The position numbers and the translations under genes were made by a program. A model generated the notes under the pieces. That model was given only the letters and a program-made list of their open reading frames with translations, had not been told where the DNA came from and searched no databases. 64,000 nucleotides of DNA. Origin: a virus. The stretch spans positions 1-64,000 of IMG/VR virus record IMGVR_UViG_3300023184_000106. One strand, written 5' to 3'. Position 1 is the stretch's first letter. Every line of letters begins with the position of its first letter. Shown here piece by piece: positions 39,801-46,602 of this stretch.

Positions 39801-40110
39801 TATTCTCTAATCCTTTTTTATTCTTTGCTAACAGGATGATGTGGTTATATGCTTGAATAGATTTATCTGTCTTTGAAGACTTATCAAATCTATCTGTTGG
39901 AGAGATGTATGCTTCTACTCCAAGGATTGGCTTGATGCCCTCTTCTTTACACGCAATCTGCATTTCACGGTGTGATGATAATGTTCCGTGATCTGTAATT
40001 GCTATTGCTGTTTGTCCCGCCGCTTTTGCTGCCTGAACAAGTTCAAGGGGAGAGTTAAGCCCATCCATTAAAGAATAGTAGGAATGCACATGCAAATGTG
40101 TGAATTTCAT
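36841..40110 (-). CDS. dnaE: DNA polymerase III alpha subunit (DnaE type)
   Basis: 1089 residues, close to bacterial DnaE length. PHP domain: HLHVHSYYSLMDG (6-18) and ITDHGTL (about 38-44) with metal-binding His residues kept. Polymerase domain: VGPGRGSAAGSLVCY (about 378-392) and FPDIDTDFEDRRR (about 417-429) with the catalytic aspartates, FQAEATPYTNLL, and KSYYPLEFM. A C-terminal OB fold (about 955-1040) follows the HhH region. It is the replicative polymerase of the phage. No clamp or clamp loader is visible here. Confidence 0.97.
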   Translation of the reverse strand: MKFTHLHVHSYYSLMDGLNSPLELVQAAKAAGQTAIAITDHGTLSSHREMQIACKEEGIKPILGVEAYISPTDRFDKSSKTDKSIQAYNHIILLAKNKKGLENINTLQELAWNEGFYHKPRIDREVLNDYSEGIIVLSGCLNGLISKAIDKGNMEEAELLLKGFKQTFGQDFYVEVQSHNPMEINSALLELADKLKIKAVATGDAHFAKEEDRVLEEAMLILSTSPKMDKDADFEMSRQIKDINERLNYLYPDRRISFQDYNLFIQSRSEIEADFNKAGITRTDIYDNTIEISEKIEEYDFNRGLDLLPVPKTDADEKLAQMASEGLKRLDLAESQVYIDRLNEELSVIKDKSFASYFLVVADMINWAKGNDIKVGPGRGSAAGSLVCYSLGITDVDPIKYDLLFFRFINPERNDFPDIDTDFEDRRRKEVKDYLKKKFKHVASISTYTYFKDKGVIRDAARVFMVPLQDVNRAMKSIDTFEDFIDSPNTKEFRGKYPEVVWLADRLRGRIRSVGVHAAGVVVAKDELRKYAPVESRADASDLVSGRIPVVAYDMDTVADIGLIKLDALGLKTLSVISDTLSSIKKRSGKDINLSDLDFADENVYKLLSDGYTKGVFQAEATPYTNLLIKMGVDKFEDLAASNALVRPGAMNTVGASYVKRKHGNEAVRFIHPIMKPFTENTYGVIIYQEQVMQACVHLGGMTWSEADKVRKIIGKKKDAKEFDQFRDSFIDGASKHISKKQAETLWQTFEAHAGYSFNRSHAVAYSMLSYYTAWLKSYYPLEFMFSILKNENDKDARTEYLIEAKRLGLSVKLPHVNESDIYFSLQGDSIRFGLAEVKFISDSIANKIIDKRPYKNYVEFIEKASSKGSGINSRAINALNSIGGAAFDDNKRQGNEKDSYYEYLGIPTFNLEGIPPRIKSQARPIEEFEDLGSFVMFGMVKSIKRGSGWARVELVDETGTIGLFHTEQTQIETGQMYFILVGDNRIARYVKVGNMEEGSENSFVNYLYKKEYDLDEGEYFVVDFTPYVTKAGKTMSHIILSNASKELTRVIAFPTMYKMSLAKMREGMKCKVVLSTLDDGTLMVKEIK

Positions 40111-40133
40111 TTAACTCTCCGCCCCTGAACCTA

Positions 40134-40802
40134 TTACCAGTCTACGCTGCTAGATGAGCTAGACTCTTCTTCATTTGAATGTTCGCCTGCAAAGAATCCT
40201 TCTTGATCTGTGTATGGCATGTCACGCACTGCTGTATCTTCAAGCTGATAAAGCTCAAGTGATGAACCATCAAATGGTGTTTCATCTTTTGCAAGTGGGA
40301 TGATTGTATAACTTGTATCGGTCTTTGTGCCAGTACGCTTGATTCTCCACATTAGATTAGTAATGCTTCCCATCTCTCCAGCATACTCAATTAGTGTCGG
40401 TGTAATTGTCTTGCCGCTTGAACCTTGAGACAAGATTCCTACGTAAGGATCTTCCTTGCCATCATCGATAAGAACATTAATGTAAAGTCGTGAACGGCCT
40501 TTCCATCCTGCCTTGTAATCTTTTCGGTGTTGTTCGCAACCGTAACACTTTCCTTGATCGTCCATTGAGCATAGAGCCTTGCGACGATAGTCTTTTGGAT
40601 TTGTGTGTTCTACTGCAATAAATCCAAGACCTAGCTTTTCATTGTAGGTAGGTGAGTCTGGATCAAGTTCTTGAAGAAAGCGAACTTTAACACTTTCTGC
40701 ATCCTCTAACTTAACCCAACGAGCCTTTGTACCGTCTCCACCTGAAGACTGTGGCTTGTCCATTACTTGATTAAGGCCTTTAAGCCCTTTTACTATTCCC
40801 AT
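40134..40802 (-). CDS. Single-stranded DNA-binding protein candidate
   Basis: 222 residues. An OB-like core contains CSMDDQGKCYGCEQH (about 78-92), a zinc-binding element comparable to that of T4 gp32, and aromatic and basic strands (KGRSRLYINVLIDDG). The C-terminus is acidic and Ser-rich with a terminal aromatic residue (EEESSSSSSVDW), the classic protein-interaction tail of SSBs. Position between primase and polymerase supports the assignment. Confidence 0.75.
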   Translation of the reverse strand: MGIVKGLKGLNQVMDKPQSSGGDGTKARWVKLEDAESVKVRFLQELDPDSPTYNEKLGLGFIAVEHTNPKDYRRKALCSMDDQGKCYGCEQHRKDYKAGWKGRSRLYINVLIDDGKEDPYVGILSQGSSGKTITPTLIEYAGEMGSITNLMWRIKRTGTKTDTSYTIIPLAKDETPFDGSSLELYQLEDTAVRDMPYTDQEGFFAGEHSNEEESSSSSSVDW

Positions 40803-40855
40803 TTTTCCTCATTTCATATAGTTGATGGTGTATATCCATCTTTAGTTTGTTTTTA

Positions 40856-41854
40856 TTATGGGGTCCAAGATCTGTACTCTATGTCTGATACTGCATTCTT
40901 AATACAGTTTTTAATTTCTTCATCAGTCATATCGCCAGCATCTTTTGCATCATGTGGATATATCTTACCATATTTATGGGAAGCCCACAAGAGGTCTTTA
41001 TTTTTTAATCTATTGGCTATGCTCAAGCCTAGCTCTCTGCCAGCCAAATCTGCGTCTGTCATTACGGTTATTTTATTAAAATATCTATTTAGAATATTGT
41101 GCTGCTCAGTTGACAAAAATCCACCTAGCGTAGCAACAACATTTGGAAACCCAGCTTGATGCACACGGATTGCATCAAAGCTAGACTCCACAACTATGAC
41201 ATTACTGCCAATTTTTTTAGCACGGTGCACATTAAATAATGTTTTGCTCTTAGGCAGGTTTGTGCTATTTTTAAAAGACTTTCCCTCAATAGATCTTCCT
41301 ACAATTCCAATCGGAATACCGTCTGGGCTATGCACTGGAACAGTAACCATATTTTGTTTTTCAGAATACCCTAAAGAAAAATGTGCCATCGAAGACATGT
41401 CGATACCTCTTGATTTAAAATAATCTTTTGCCATTTCAGAACCAACAAGTCCGTTATATAAACCCCTTAATGTCTCTTCTGGAAACTCTTCAAAGTCAGG
41501 CTTTTCCTCAAATAGACCCGCCATTATTTCATCAAAATTATTTAGCACTTCTTTTTCTTGAGAAGATATAAATCTCATAGCTTCAAAATCATTCTTGTGT
41601 AACACACGCTTTACTAATTCTATTAACGTTCCCGACTCTCCGCATGATGGATTAAAGCAAAGCCAGACACCCGAAGATTTATTTATACAACAGCTTGCCG
41701 TATGTCTATTAGAATGAAATGGGCAGTAGAACATAACCTCATTACCTGGTTCTGCAACAATATCTAAACCTAAAGATTTAACTATAGACTTGATATGGTT
41801 GGGCGCATACTGCGTGGAATCAATTTTCCTTGCGTTATACCCTCTGATAGCCAT
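40856..41854 (-). CDS. dnaG: DNA primase (DnaG-like)
   Basis: 332 residues from ATG 41854, which has AAGAAGG upstream; a longer frame to 41905 is not needed. Zinc domain CPFH...C..C (about 44-72), then the TOPRIM core with VVESSFDAIR (Glu) and MTDADLAGRE (Asp-x-Asp). There is no helicase domain. It makes primers with the separate DnaB-type helicase encoded upstream. Confidence 0.93.
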   Translation of the reverse strand: MAIRGYNARKIDSTQYAPNHIKSIVKSLGLDIVAEPGNEVMFYCPFHSNRHTASCCINKSSGVWLCFNPSCGESGTLIELVKRVLHKNDFEAMRFISSQEKEVLNNFDEIMAGLFEEKPDFEEFPEETLRGLYNGLVGSEMAKDYFKSRGIDMSSMAHFSLGYSEKQNMVTVPVHSPDGIPIGIVGRSIEGKSFKNSTNLPKSKTLFNVHRAKKIGSNVIVVESSFDAIRVHQAGFPNVVATLGGFLSTEQHNILNRYFNKITVMTDADLAGRELGLSIANRLKNKDLLWASHKYGKIYPHDAKDAGDMTDEEIKNCIKNAVSDIEYRSWTP

Positions 41855-42081
41855 GCCTTCTTCTTTCCAACATATACTCCATGAAGTGTCATTAAGAACT
41901 TCCATGTCTCACCAGTAAATTCTACCGAAAATGCAGTATCTATGTCAAGTACCCTGACATACCCTTTTGACCTCATATCATGAGTTAAAAGGTTCTCATA
42001 CTGCGGTCTAAGGCTAATTAGCTGTGAATTATCCCGAAACAGTACATCTATTTGAAATCTTTTAATCCTTTTGTGAGTCAT
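41782..42081 (-). CDS. Conserved actinophage replication-region protein
   Basis: 99 residues from ATG 42081; the longer frame to 42189 overlaps the helicase and its N-terminus is not protein-like. The C-terminal segment GVYVGKKKAWLSEGITQGKLIPR is one I recognise as highly conserved in actinophages. It overlaps the primase N-terminus by 73 bases. The function is unknown; a primase or helicase accessory role is inferred from location. Confidence 0.7.
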   Translation of the reverse strand: MTHKRIKRFQIDVLFRDNSQLISLRPQYENLLTHDMRSKGYVRVLDIDTAFSVEFTGETWKFLMTLHGVYVGKKKAWLSEGITQGKLIPRSMRPTISSL

Positions 42082-43306
42082 TCTGGAATGGATTCTCATA
42101 AATTTCTTTGACAATACCACGGTTGATATCCCAGTCCAGATAGAAGTTAAAGTCGTGACCGTGCCTATTCTTACGAGATACAATCTCAATCATATTAGTT
42201 TGTGGATATCTGTGAACAGCTAAGGCCATATCCGCATCATACTCAATTGCCTTTGACCAAGCAACTTGGCTCATCATTGGTGGATTGTCTTGATCTGATA
42301 TATCGTCTGCTGTTGCAGCAGTAATATCAATAATGGGAATATTGTTTGATACCGCAAGCATTTTGAATTCACGAGAAACGTTTCTATTTCTTTCTACTTC
42401 AGAATTTGATCTCTTGTTGTCATTAAATAGCTGGTGGTAATCAAGAATAACTAAATCAGGTTTGTGCTGATCAATCTTTCCCTGAATTGTTGCTGGAGTA
42501 ACTTCAGATGAACCTTCATTTGAAATTAAAACAAAGCTATTTTTTCCTTCAAACTTTTTATTTCCCCATGACTTGAAGTCATCAATGTTAATGTCTCCTT
42601 TTGATAAATCACTTGCACGAAATATTCCAGAACCCAGCATAGTAAAAATTCTATCTCTCATATTTTCTGGCGACATTTCAAGTGAGACAATCATTGGCTT
42701 AAATCCTTGCTCCCATGCTTTGCACGCCAAGTAGGCCGTAAACCATGTCTTTCCTTTTCCTGGCCAGCCGATTGCAACAATTAAATGTCCTGGTGCCATG
42801 CCAGTTGGATAAGCTTTATCAATTGCTTCAAAGCCAGTGAGGATTCCTGGGGCCCCTCCCATTATAGATGAACGGTCTTTGACTGCTTGATAATGTCTTG
42901 CAGCATTTTCAACATCAATAATATCTAGGTCTCTTACGTTATTTGTGTATCGACTTAGGCTAGCGAGGTCGCTTTGCATTTGTGCAAGAACTCTGGATGC
43001 CGCATCTTCTTTAAGAGCGGATCCGCCACGCATAATAATTGTCTTAAGCTTGTTTGAAATAAATTCATTTTTTAAAATGTCTAAGTAATATCCAGTTTCT
43101 GCTTTTGCCTCAACTGGCTCAAAATCTTTATGTCGTTCCATAAGTATGCCAGCTTCTGGTACCGCTTTAAACTTATAGTAGTATGACTTTAGGCTTTCCC
43201 AGATATCTCTATGTGATGTAAACAGCTCATCTACGTTATTAGCAAGAAGTGTGCTGATGTCTTTATTCTTGCATACGGCAGAAATTAATGTTGCTTCTGT
43301 ATTCAT
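42062..43306 (-). CDS. dnaB: Replicative DNA helicase (DnaB-like)
   Basis: 414 residues. RecA-like motor with Walker A IGWPGKGKTWFT (about 175-186), Walker B LVILDYHQLF (about 272-281) and later DISDQDNPPMMSQVAWSKA corresponding to the sensor and motif H4 region. The N-terminal collar is short. It unwinds the fork with DnaG-like primase; a candidate loader is encoded just upstream. Confidence 0.93.
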   Translation of the reverse strand: MNTEATLISAVCKNKDISTLLANNVDELFTSHRDIWESLKSYYYKFKAVPEAGILMERHKDFEPVEAKAETGYYLDILKNEFISNKLKTIIMRGGSALKEDAASRVLAQMQSDLASLSRYTNNVRDLDIIDVENAARHYQAVKDRSSIMGGAPGILTGFEAIDKAYPTGMAPGHLIVAIGWPGKGKTWFTAYLACKAWEQGFKPMIVSLEMSPENMRDRIFTMLGSGIFRASDLSKGDINIDDFKSWGNKKFEGKNSFVLISNEGSSEVTPATIQGKIDQHKPDLVILDYHQLFNDNKRSNSEVERNRNVSREFKMLAVSNNIPIIDITAATADDISDQDNPPMMSQVAWSKAIEYDADMALAVHRYPQTNMIEIVSRKNRHGHDFNFYLDWDINRGIVKEIYENPFQNDSQKD

Positions 43307-43620
43307 TATTCGCTCTCCACCATCTTCTTGGTTTCAATTAGCAAGACACTGCGATTTGCTTTATCTTTTTCAATTTCTTTTTGTAATTTATCAATTCTGT
43401 CAAAATTATTATAAAAAAAGTTTAGCGGATGCCCCGACTTGTTGGTATCAAAATAATACTTTATAAGTTCAACTGCACGATCATATCCTACACTATCAAT
43501 GACATCTTGCATAGCCCATTTTTCTCTAAACTTATTAATTGTTAAGGTTTTGTTATACTTCTCTTTATATATAGACAGGTATATCCCTATTAGTATATAT
43601 GGCTGCTTCTCATTTGCCAC
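43306..43620 (-). CDS. Candidate helicase loader/replisome accessory, GTG start
   Basis: 104 residues, helical and basic at the C-terminus, starting at GTG 43620. The position immediately before DnaB and the helical, Lys/Asp-rich composition resemble helicase loaders of other phages. No AAA+ motif is present, so it would be of the T4 gp59/G39P type. This is inference from context. Confidence 0.55.
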   Translation of the reverse strand: MANEKQPYILIGIYLSIYKEKYNKTLTINKFREKWAMQDVIDSVGYDRAVELIKYYFDTNKSGHPLNFFYNNFDRIDKLQKEIEKDKANRSVLLIETKKMVESE

Positions 43621-43813
43621 GTTTTAGCTCTTCTTCTACCTCACGAGTTTTTTCTATAAGCTTGCTTTCAACAAATTGATAAACTCTTTCCGTTGCCGTA
43701 TCTACATTTTCTCCATCACGAATATCATCTTCAACTCCAACGGCAATCTTAATGCTTTCATAATTGCCAAGGTTGCGTGTGAATGATAAATCTATTTTAA
43801 CTCTAGTTGTCAC
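43610..43813 (-). CDS. Conserved phage hypothetical, GTG start
   Basis: 67 residues: KIDLSFTRNLGNYESIKIAVGVED (beta) followed by a charged helix (TERVYQFVESKLIEKTREVEEELK). The compact beta-helix pattern recurs beside actinophage DnaB genes. GTGA overlap with the upstream stop and SD AAGGAG fix the start. Confidence 0.65.
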   Translation of the reverse strand: MTTRVKIDLSFTRNLGNYESIKIAVGVEDDIRDGENVDTATERVYQFVESKLIEKTREVEEELKRGK

Positions 43814-43920
43814 CTGTGCTCCTTTTTAATATGGTTAGATAGTGTTAGGTGTGCAAATCCAGATCTTACTTCCAGCTCCTTGTTGCATGTTGGGCACATG
43901 ACTAGCCTACTACTTGCCAT
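43810..43920 (-). CDS. 36-residue C2H2-like zinc finger
   Basis: ATG 43920 to TGA 43810. CPTC at residues 9-12 and a histidine pair about 29 and 35 (NHIKKEH) make a classic single zinc finger. It is coupled to both neighbours by overlaps. Probably binds DNA. Confidence 0.6.
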   Translation of the reverse strand: MASSRLVMCPTCNKELEVRSGFAHLTLSNHIKKEHR

Positions 43921-44047
43921 CTTTTTTAACCTCAGCTTTTTTAATAACAACTGGGCCATTTAAAGAATTCCAATACTCTACTTCTGCTTCTCTTTTTCTT
44001 TTTTTAGAAGCGCCAGTTTCTAATGTGTACCTAGGCATATCAGCCAT
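43910..44047 (-). CDS. 45-residue basic micro-protein
   Basis: ATG 44047 to TAG 43910. The centre is Lys/Arg-rich (GASKKRKREAE) and the C-terminus KKAEVKKDGK; likely nucleic-acid-associated. Its ATG overlaps the stop of the MerR-like gene (TAATG). Confidence 0.55.
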   Translation of the reverse strand: MADMPRYTLETGASKKRKREAEVEYWNSLNGPVVIKKAEVKKDGK

Positions 44048-44526
44048 TATTCCGCCTTCCATACTGGGATGAACCCAGTCTCAGTCTTAGTATACAATAT
44101 AAAGCTGTGTTTGAGAAGAGCCCTCAATTCAGCCTTAGATGGAACATTTTTAGAATAGCCCGCTTCCAATATAAATTCATGAATGTCCATTATGTCTGAC
44201 TCGCTATACATAAACTTATACCATTTACTATCTGGTTTTCCTATTGGGTATACCCTTTGTGGCATCTTAATCTTGCCCTCTAGGATATAGTCTTCTATGG
44301 TAACCTTATGTTTATTTAATAAGTCTGCAACTTGCGTTGTGCTGTATGCCTTTTCCATATTCTTTAAAACCTGTGAATGTGAATAAAGTACACGCTTGCG
44401 ATCTAAATAGGACCATGCAATCATTTCATCTTTAGATCTTGACGAACTAAGTACACGATGTATTTTATTGTTTAAGAAGAAATAGAGGAACTTTTTAGTT
44501 GAGCTTTTTCTTTTTTTTCTATCCAT
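44047..44526 (-). CDS. MerR/excisionase-like HTH protein
   Basis: 159 residues. A basic N-terminus (KKRKSSTKKFLYFFLN) leads to AYSTTQVADLLNKHKVTIEDYILEGKI (about 60-86), a winged-helix HTH of the excisionase type, and a C-terminal helical segment. This protein type recurs near metallophosphoesterase and DnaB genes in actinophages. It likely regulates or organises the replication region. Confidence 0.7.
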   Translation of the reverse strand: MDRKKRKSSTKKFLYFFLNNKIHRVLSSSRSKDEMIAWSYLDRKRVLYSHSQVLKNMEKAYSTTQVADLLNKHKVTIEDYILEGKIKMPQRVYPIGKPDSKWYKFMYSESDIMDIHEFILEAGYSKNVPSKAELRALLKHSFILYTKTETGFIPVWKAE

Positions 44527-44657
44527 TTTCCAAAAGAACTCGTTTCTTTGTTAACCATCCAACGTTTTCCGCACATAATACAGAAAAGTTCAACATGCAG
44601 TTTTTGTGAAAAAACTCTATCTACAAAAACTCTTCCCTTACATTTACTACACCACAT
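44472..44657 (-). CDS. Zinc-ribbon protein
   Basis: 61 residues from ATG 44657 (TAATG with phosphoesterase stop). CSKC (3-6) and CIMC (about 26-29) form one zinc ribbon; the tail is basic. It overlaps the HTH gene by 55 bases. Confidence 0.65.
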   Translation of the reverse strand: MWCSKCKGRVFVDRVFSQKLHVELFCIMCGKRWMVNKETSSFGKWIEKKEKAQLKSSSISS

Positions 44658-45457
44658 TATAAAGTAAATACCTTTCCGTCTACTACGCAAGAGTAGTCTG
44701 GAGATACGTGAATCATTTGAATATGAGGATAATCATTTACAATATGTGCAACGGCAAAACCCTTTTGCCAATCGTGGTGCTGAGTATATTTCATTCCTGG
44801 ACCTTTTTCATCACACATGTGACCAATTTCATAGCCACGTAGTGTTTCTCCTTCACCGTTATTTCTAAGTTCATATGTTACCATATGTGAAGCAATCCTG
44901 TGAGAGTGTCCTCTAATCAAAGATACTTGCATATCTTCCATATCTTTTCTTACCGCACCTGTTGCGGAAACAGATAGTCCGTGATGAACATGTATATCTC
45001 CAAAACGTTTCTTCGGTAGGCTGTCATAATAAATATAATCATATCCTAAAGAATCTAAACTCCACAAAGCTTCTGGTGTTACCTCAGAAATATAATCTGG
45101 AAGCTTTGCGTCAACGTAATTAAATACCCTAATATCGTGGTTTCCTAATGCTGAAAAAAGTTGTGCATCTGGCAACATCTCTCTTGTTTTAGCATAAAAA
45201 TCTCTTGCCCCCTTTGCCTCATGGCGCATCATAGGAACAATTAAATCCTTGCTATCATTTTTATGATAGTTTAAAAACTCAGCTGAGCGTCCTTCGGTAT
45301 ATTTGCTGTAGCAAGCTTGATCATCAGTATCTCCCAAATAGTCAACAACATCTGGCTTAAACCATTTCATTACCTTAAACCAAAGAGCAATCATTTTGTC
45401 ATCTTGATATGGGAACTGCTGGTCAGACGAAAGCATCCATTTTAAATCGTTACTCAT
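44657..45457 (-). CDS. Calcineurin-like metallophosphoesterase
   Basis: 266 residues. Motifs in order: SDQQFP (about 10-15; Asp but Gln in place of the second His), YLGDTDD (about 40-46), ALGNHD (about 103-108), VHHGLS (about 155-160) and IRGHSHR (about 179-185). This is a complete dimetal site of the SbcD/Mre11-like or phosphodiesterase superfamily. Substrate could be nucleic acid or cyclic nucleotide. It lies first after the terminator/promoter region. Confidence 0.88.
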   Translation of the reverse strand: MSNDLKWMLSSDQQFPYQDDKMIALWFKVMKWFKPDVVDYLGDTDDQACYSKYTEGRSAEFLNYHKNDSKDLIVPMMRHEAKGARDFYAKTREMLPDAQLFSALGNHDIRVFNYVDAKLPDYISEVTPEALWSLDSLGYDYIYYDSLPKKRFGDIHVHHGLSVSATGAVRKDMEDMQVSLIRGHSHRIASHMVTYELRNNGEGETLRGYEIGHMCDEKGPGMKYTQHHDWQKGFAVAHIVNDYPHIQMIHVSPDYSCVVDGKVFTL

Positions 45458-45473
45458 TTTCTACCTTAATACT

Positions 45474-45497
45474 AAAAAAGTCACGATATCGTGACTT
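45474..45497 (-). terminator. Terminator: 20-bp palindrome and U-tract
   Basis: AAGTCACGATATCGTGACTT (45478-45497) is a perfect palindrome followed on the minus strand by TTTTTT. It ends the tail transcription unit, yet lies only about 10 bases after a predicted +1, so it could also act as an attenuator or operator. Confidence 0.82.
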
Positions 45498-45513
45498 AGG
45501 GCGCTACAATTAA

Positions 45514-45541
45514 ATTGTAACATAAAAAACAATCTTGTCAA
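45514..45541 (-). promoter_or_regulatory. Promoter facing the terminator
   Basis: TTGACA (45536-45541), 16-base spacer, TACAAT (45514-45519) preceded by TGT. The -10 is part of a second palindrome TACAATTTAATTGTA (45505-45519), a possible operator. Predicted +1 is about 45507. Confidence 0.65.
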
Positions 45542-45543
45542 TA

Positions 45544-45960
45544 CTAAATAATTTTTTCTGCTGAACTTATCCAGCAAATTGTAATCAATGGTTTTGTATC
45601 TGGTTTACCTTCATAGTATATATTAATTATAGGGGCAAATGCTCCCTTAACTCCAACTCTAACTTCATTGGCTTTTGGGTCTTGAATTTTTGCAGTTGCT
45701 ACGGTTACAGGATTTTTATATACTGTTGAGTCCCATGCAAAGTCTAGGCCTTCTGTTCTTAAGCTGCCGCTTTTTACATTTTCAAAATCTAATTCTCCAG
45801 ATCTGGTATGGAATACAGAGCTAGTGGTTTGGCCATTTGCGGTAGTGCTAATTAGATTGTATGCAGCACCTGCAGTTGCCTTGATCTCTGTTATCTGAGA
45901 TTGAAGGTTTCTTAATTTTTGCGGATCTACTGGTTCTCCGTCTGCAAATGTTTCTGCCAT
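45544..45960 (-). CDS. Small tail-associated protein
   Basis: 138 residues: an N-terminal helical part (about 1-40) with heptad-like spacing followed by a beta-rich domain (about 45-138). It is the last gene of the tail operon and may be a head-fibre or tail-tip decoration. The family is not recognised. Confidence 0.6.
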   Translation of the reverse strand: MAETFADGEPVDPQKLRNLQSQITEIKATAGAAYNLISTTANGQTTSSVFHTRSGELDFENVKSGSLRTEGLDFAWDSTVYKNPVTVATAKIQDPKANEVRVGVKGAFAPIINIYYEGKPDTKPLITICWISSAEKII

Positions 45961-45961
45961 G

Positions 45962-46135
45962 CTACACTTCCTTTATCTGTTCTTTTAAAGAATCAGAGTA
46001 TTCTTCTTTGGCTGCCTCTTTTTCAATTAGCTGAGTTATTTCTGCCCGCATCACTGCAATTTGTGTCTCATAGTTTGAGACAATTTCGCCAATACGTTGC
46101 TGTAGGGCAGTAATAATTAACTCTTCTTTATTCAA
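45962..46135 (-). CDS. 57-residue coiled-coil protein, TTG start
   Basis: TTG 46135 to TAG 45962, with AAAGGA upstream. The whole chain is a heptad-pattern helix (ALQQRIGEIVSNYETQIAVMRAEI...). Small coiled coils in this position in actinophages often associate with tail-fibre genes. Confidence 0.65.
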   Translation of the reverse strand: MNKEELIITALQQRIGEIVSNYETQIAVMRAEITQLIEKEAAKEEYSDSLKEQIKEV

Positions 46136-46146
46136 TTTAAAATCCT

Positions 46147-46368
46147 TTACTCTAATTCAATTGATGCTTTTTCTGCATCAAGAGCTGCTATCTGTTGATC
46201 AATTAATTCTACTTGGCTTGTTAAAATTGTTATGTTTGCAGTATCTTTTACTGATTTAACATTTTCTTCAATTAAAGTAAGCTCTATGTTATATTGAGAC
46301 ATTGCTAGAGATCTCTTATGTGAGTCTACCAATTGAATTCTTTCTTCTTTAGATAAAATATTTGTCAT
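46147..46368 (-). CDS. 73-residue coiled-coil protein
   Basis: Almost fully helical with heptads and acidic surface. A strong SD AGGAGG precedes the ATG, with an extended -10 upstream at 46386. Likely trimerises or pairs with neighbouring coiled-coil proteins. Confidence 0.65.
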   Translation of the reverse strand: MTNILSKEERIQLVDSHKRSLAMSQYNIELTLIEENVKSVKDTANITILTSQVELIDQQIAALDAEKASIELE

Positions 46369-46385
46369 TTTTTGCCTCCTCTCAT

Positions 46386-46394
46386 ATTATAGCA
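46386..46394 (-). promoter_or_regulatory. Extended -10 promoter (TGC-TATAAT)
   Basis: TATAAT (46386-46391) with TGC; predicted +1 about 46379 and SD AGGAGG before the ATG at 46368. The upstream context ACTAAATGCTATAAT is identical to that at 7933. Confidence 0.65.
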
Positions 46395-46395
46395 T

Positions 46396-46602
46396 TTAGT
46401 CTTGATTAGTCAAGGCCGTTTTTTGATTCTCTAAGGCCTGTTTTTGAGCTAATAAATCTGATATATATTCATCAAGATCAATTGGAGATTTATTTTCTGG
46501 GGTCTCATATTGACTTGGATCTAGCAACACCATATTGACATGATCGATATGGAACTGTATATTATCTATGTGAGATTGAAGTATCTCTAATTTATTTATC
46601 AT
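46396..46602 (-). CDS. 68-residue coiled-coil protein
   Basis: Two helical segments (about 3-26 and 44-64) with a Pro/Asn-rich linker. ATGA overlap with the large fibre gene upstream. The third small coiled-coil protein in a row; probably structural. Confidence 0.6.
   Translation of the reverse strand: MINKLEILQSHIDNIQFHIDHVNMVLLDPSQYETPENKSPIDLDEYISDLLAQKQALENQKTALTNQD

Noticed and set aside
42082-42189. N-terminal extension of the conserved 99-residue protein
   Set aside because: It lies inside the DnaB-like gene in another frame and has no homologous look; the ATG at 42081 fits better.
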